64,000 bases of DNA from an uncultured Campylobacter sp. (GTDB lineage Bacteria > Campylobacterota > Campylobacteria > Campylobacterales > Campylobacteraceae). The notes beneath the pieces were generated by a model, which saw nothing but the letters and a program-made list of their open reading frames with translations, was not told the origin of the DNA and made no database searches. The DNA lies in NCBI RefSeq assembly GCF_937980635.1, contig NZ_CALJPG010000016.1, forward strand, positions 35,136 to 99,135, given 5' to 3'. Shown here piece by piece: positions 60,827 through 64,000 of this stretch (the stretch's first letter is position 1; every line of letters begins with the position of its first letter). A program made the translations under genes and the position numbers.

Positions 60827-62623
60827 TTAAATAAAGCTCGGCGCGTCGTTTGAAAATAAAATCAGATCGCCGCTGTGCGTATTTTCGCTCAAAACCCGCT
60901 GCAAATCGCGCTTATCTTTCAAAACGATAGTCTTTGCGGGGTCGATCCTGCTTTGCAGCACCTCGGAATTTAGTTCGCCCGTAATGATCGCGAGATCAAA
61001 AATTTCATCGATCTTAGCGCCTAACGTCTCGTTGTCCTCGCGCGTACTCTCGACGATGCCCGGCGTGATGATGACCTTGCGCCCGCCGTAGCTTCGCATC
61101 AGCTCGTAGCTTTGCAGCATGCCGCTTAGATTGCCGTTGAAGCTATCGTCGATGATGATCTTGCCGCCCGCATTGAGCCGCGCGAGGCGGTGCTCGACGG
61201 CGCCGACGTGCGCGACGCGACTTTTGATCTTATCTGCGCTAAGCCCTAAAAATCGCGCGATCTTTATGCACGCAGCGAGATTTGCGGCGTTAAATTTACC
61301 CAAAATCGGCGCGAAAAACTCATGTCTCTTTCCTTGTTCGCTACGCCCGTTTGAAATTTTACACTCGTTTGCGGCCTCTTGCGTGCCCCGCTCTTTGTCG
61401 CTGCAAATTTTATCGTCGTTAGCGGCACGGGCGGCTTGTTCGTAAAATTCTTGCTCACTTTGTTCGGCGCAGGATACGGAATTTGTATCGTTAAAATCGG
61501 CGCCGTAATTTTTAGAATTTTTGTCTTTTTCCGCGCATGCCGCACTGACTGCATCTAGGCTCAAATCGCCCTGCCCTTCGCCACTTGCGGCGGATGTTTC
61601 TGCATGCGGCGTGGAATTCTCGCCGCTAGCACCGCTTTCATCATCGCTTAAGCAAAGGCTAAATTTTATTCCGTCCAGATCCGCGCCGTGGATTTTTAGT
61701 CCCTCGTTGTAGATTGTGACGCGCTCGTCCGCGCTTTTTTGCGTGGAGCTGTGCAAAAACGCATGCTTTAGCCGCGCGCTTGTGAGCGCTTCGAGCTTGG
61801 TTTTGCGGATGTTTTCGATGCTTTTAAAATACTCGATGTGTTGCGCGCCGATCTCGCCCACGACGACGATCTGCGGCGCCAAAAACTCGGTGATTTCGGC
61901 GATATCGCCGCTTAGCCTGGCGCCTGCTTCGGCGATGTATATCTGCGTATCTGCGGGTAGCGCCTCGTTTACGTCGCGCACTAGCCCTGCTAGCGTGTTT
62001 ACCGAGCGCGGCGTCTTGTAGCAGCGAAAGTCATTTTTTAAAATTTGATACAAGAAGTTTTTAATGCTCGTCTTGCCGTAGCTCGCGGTGATCTGAATGA
62101 TCGTAAGAGAGGGCATCTGGGCTAGTTTTTTGCGTGCGGCAGCCTTAAATTTCGCAGCCTGCGCCCGCTCATAAGCAAAACTCGCCGCAAGGCCCGCGCC
62201 AAGCGGTAAAAATATCGGCAAAATCGGGCCTCCCACGGCATAAAACGCGGCGTTAAAGCTAAACACACAAACCGCCAAAATCGCAAAAAATCGCTTCACG
62301 CGCGGCGTAAAGACAAGCTTTTTATCAAGCCCTCTTTGCCAAAAATAAAGCGCTAGCGCATAGACCGCGACGATTAGAATTTTAGCGGCGTGCAAGGCAT
62401 AGAGGGACGCGGCTCCGAATTTAGCCGCGCCTGAGCTTGCCGCAATCTCGCAGCCAAAATACGCCGCCAGCGGCAAAATCAAAAAATAAAGGTGCCACGC
62501 GGGCTTGGTGAAGTGAAAGATGATGCGCGCGGGCTTGTACAAAAACCACTGCAGGCAGGTGATCAGATAAAAGCCCAGCAGTAGGACGAATGCCGCGTGC
62601 GCGATCAAAAATATTATATTCAT
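60827..62623 (-). CDS. murF: UDP-MurNAc-tripeptide-D-Ala-D-Ala ligase MurF, with N-terminal membrane segments and an insert
   Basis: 598 residues; adds D-Ala-D-Ala in peptidoglycan precursor synthesis. The first ~150 residues contain about five hydrophobic helices, as in the Campylobacter/Helicobacter MurF group. ATP site I-T-A-S-Y-G-K-T-S-I-K-N near residue 178; N-T-L-A-G-L and A-G-A-R-L-S-G-D-I segments follow, with D-D-S-F-N-G-N in the C-terminal part. About 100 residues (DNA roughly 61,335-61,645), rich in Ser, Ala, Glu, Asn and Gly, interrupt the central domain between F-S-L-C-L-S and F-F-A-P-I-L-G-K-F-N-A-A-N-L; this is a low-complexity insert. In C. jejuni murF also neighbours an alpha/beta hydrolase gene and ddl, which suits the end of this window. 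Confidence 0.9.
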   Translation of the reverse strand: MNIIFLIAHAAFVLLLGFYLITCLQWFLYKPARIIFHFTKPAWHLYFLILPLAAYFGCEIAASSGAAKFGAASLYALHAAKILIVAVYALALYFWQRGLDKKLVFTPRVKRFFAILAVCVFSFNAAFYAVGGPILPIFLPLGAGLAASFAYERAQAAKFKAAARKKLAQMPSLTIIQITASYGKTSIKNFLYQILKNDFRCYKTPRSVNTLAGLVRDVNEALPADTQIYIAEAGARLSGDIAEITEFLAPQIVVVGEIGAQHIEYFKSIENIRKTKLEALTSARLKHAFLHSSTQKSADERVTIYNEGLKIHGADLDGIKFSLCLSDDESGASGENSTPHAETSAASGEGQGDLSLDAVSAACAEKDKNSKNYGADFNDTNSVSCAEQSEQEFYEQAARAANDDKICSDKERGTQEAANECKISNGRSEQGKRHEFFAPILGKFNAANLAACIKIARFLGLSADKIKSRVAHVGAVEHRLARLNAGGKIIIDDSFNGNLSGMLQSYELMRSYGGRKVIITPGIVESTREDNETLGAKIDEIFDLAIITGELNSEVLQSRIDPAKTIVLKDKRDLQRVLSENTHSGDLILFSNDAPSFI

Positions 62624-63475
62624 CTTTTAAAATTCCTTTTTATAAGTTTAGGCGCCTGTTTTGCGAGCCTGTGCGGGCAAAAACGCGGTGAGCTCGGACT
62701 AACCGGCATTAGACTTCATTTGCAACTTTTACGAATTCTCGCTTTGCAAATTCTATTTTTGCAAACTTCGCTAGCTCGTAAATTCACGCTCTCGCGAAGG
62801 CTGCGCGAGCCGCGCTAGATAAATTTACACTGCTGCGCGCCGTCTGCGTTCTCGATACCACGCCGTATCTATCTTTCGCGATCTGAAATTTTCGCACGCT
62901 GCGTATTTTGCGACATTGCGCCCTATCTCGCGCGATGATTTGCATTATTTGCGGCACATAGGCCTTATGTCGCGGTAAATACATGACGCGGTTATGCGAC
63001 TAAATTTAATTACTCGCCTTGCGGTGCACGCATGCGGTTTTGTCGTCTATTGTACGGCTGCCGCAAACACAGAGAGGAAACGATCCGCTACGGCGTAAAA
63101 TTTTAAAATTTAACGCGGCACGCCGCAATTTGAGCTTTGCGTTTTATACTACGCGCCCAAAGAGCTGATTTTACGCCGCTAAATTTTAAATATGTGCTGC
63201 GTGCTCGCGACTTTGTAATCTAAATTTACGCTTCGGTTTGGGGTCTTTGGCGCAAACAGATTGTAAAATTTTAAAACGCGGGCGAACTGCACTAAAGCGC
63301 CGCATTGAAATGCTTTTTAAAATGCACTAGCTGCCACCCCGCTTTTCGCGCGATCTGTTTTTTGCATCTAAAGCGCGATTTTCGCGGTGCGCCGCTAAAA
63401 TTTCGCGGCTAAATTTTAAAATTTACACCAAATCACGTTTTGTTTTAAATTTAGCGCGGCGCCGAATCTTTAAAT
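62624..63475. other. Large intergenic region between murF and the hydrolase gene
   Basis: 850 bases without recognised gene, RNA or repeat element. AT blocks (AAATTTA, AAATTTT) are scattered through GC-rich filler; short frames here lack ribosome sites and protein-like composition. It is long for two genes that are adjacent in C. jejuni. Confidence 0.5.
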
Positions 63476-64000
63476 TTAGCTGCCGCTAAGCTCCTTTTCA
63501 ATCTGCTCGCCGATAAAATCCGCGCTCTGCAAAAAGAAAAAGTGATCCCCCGCCAGCGGATAAAATTTGCTATTTTTAACGAGCGAGTGGATCAGCTCGC
63601 CGCTTTTTAGGCTAGTGGCGCGATCGTCCTTGCCCCAAAAAATGAGCGCATTTTGCGGGCTTAGCGCGGAAAAAATATCGCGAAAGTCCTCATTTACGAC
63701 ATTTTTTAGCGTCTCATACATCGTCTTGCTCATACCTGCGGCATCCTTGCTCGCAAACGCGCGCCAAAGCCCCGCCAATCCAAGTCTTTTTAAAATTTTA
63801 AAAATCGCGATTTTAGCGCACACCGCAAAGGGCTTGGGTTCGATGATACCGGCGCTGCTTAGCAGTATGAGATTGCGCGGAGCCAGCAACGCGGCGATCT
63901 TGCCGCCGAAGCTGTGCCCCATGATCGCTGCGGGCTGCCTGCCAAAAGCCGCGATAAAGGCGCGCATAATCTCTGCGTAATCCTCGCTGCCAAGGGCGCG
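63476..64000 (-). CDS. Alpha/beta hydrolase, 5'-partial
   Basis: At least 175 residues visible; the frame is open to the window edge, so the start lies beyond 64,000 and an internal ATG at 63,967 is not the start. Nucleophile elbow G-H-S-F-G-G, acid in F-W-G-K-D-D-R-A and His in A-G-D-H-F-F-F. Small lipase/esterase-type fold of the kind found beside murF in Campylobacter. Substrate unknown. Confidence 0.88.
   Translation of the reverse strand, partial: RALGSEDYAEIMRAFIAAFGRQPAAIMGHSFGGKIAALLAPRNLILLSSAGIIEPKPFAVCAKIAIFKILKRLGLAGLWRAFASKDAAGMSKTMYETLKNVVNEDFRDIFSALSPQNALIFWGKDDRATSLKSGELIHSLVKNSKFYPLAGDHFFFLQSADFIGEQIEKELSGS

Noticed and set aside
1..64000. AAATTTTAAAATTT palindromes as transcription terminators
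   Set aside because: They are present everywhere, including inside genes and far from gene ends, and their stems are only A-T pairs; most cannot be terminators.
1..64000. tRNA, rRNA, insertion sequences or prophage genes
   Set aside because: I looked in all gaps and saw no cloverleaf-like sequence, transposase, integrase or phage gene; short tRNAs could still be missed by eye.

Overview
The window looks like chromosomal DNA of an Epsilonproteobacterium, most likely one of the higher-GC oral Campylobacter species (C. gracilis-like; the species is a guess). The evidence is gene content: a Wolinella/Campylobacter-type hydABCDE uptake hydrogenase, the periplasmic mfrABE fumarate reductase, NikR, and a murF-alpha/beta hydrolase pair. 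The base composition is also distinctive: GC-rich coding DNA studded everywhere with short AT blocks of the form RAATTY (AAATTT, GAATTC, GAATTT, AAATTC).

Layout. 1-3031: two ABC-2 exporter permeases separated by a repeat-built ORF. 3296-6421: four small membrane proteins of one unrecognised family on the minus strand, with a fifth more distant member at 9915-10682. 6897-9671: a metal-chelate (iron-siderophore-like) ABC importer. 11429-15702: hypBCDEA nickel-insertion genes. 16449: nikR. 17469-28549: hydABCDE-hypF. 28939-32658: mfrABE with a divergent LysR regulator at 32800. 33897: lipid A/periplasmic phosphoethanolamine transferase. 35732-39285: PepSY protein, zinc-ribbon membrane protein, response regulator and sensor kinase. 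40138-44587: flavodoxin/ferredoxin protein and two flavocytochrome-c-like reductase flavoproteins, one broken by an in-frame amber codon. 44860-53525: alpha-2-macroglobulin and PbpC pair. 53594: UvrD/Rep-type helicase, divergent. 56190-64000: upp, BON-domain lipoprotein, SDR, PPOX-family protein, AlkD-like protein, murF and a partial hydrolase.

How it fits together. HydABC oxidises H2 in the periplasm and feeds electrons through cytochrome b to the quinone pool. MfrABE is a periplasmic methylmenaquinol:fumarate reductase that can use those electrons. HypABCDEF and HydD/HydE build and mature the NiFe enzyme, and NikR senses nickel. This is a compact H2-to-fumarate respiratory island with nickel control.

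The most unusual signal is that many conserved enzymes carry long in-frame low-complexity inserts that do not belong to the family: HypF (four inserts, about twice the normal length), PbpC (two), HydD, HypA, HypE, MurF and a histidine kinase. The inserts and most intergenic gaps are dense in RAATTY, which in C. jejuni is the site methylated by CtsM and required for efficient natural transformation. The inserts may therefore be DNA-uptake-sequence arrays that have spread into genes in frame. No tRNA, rRNA, CRISPR array or IS element was seen.
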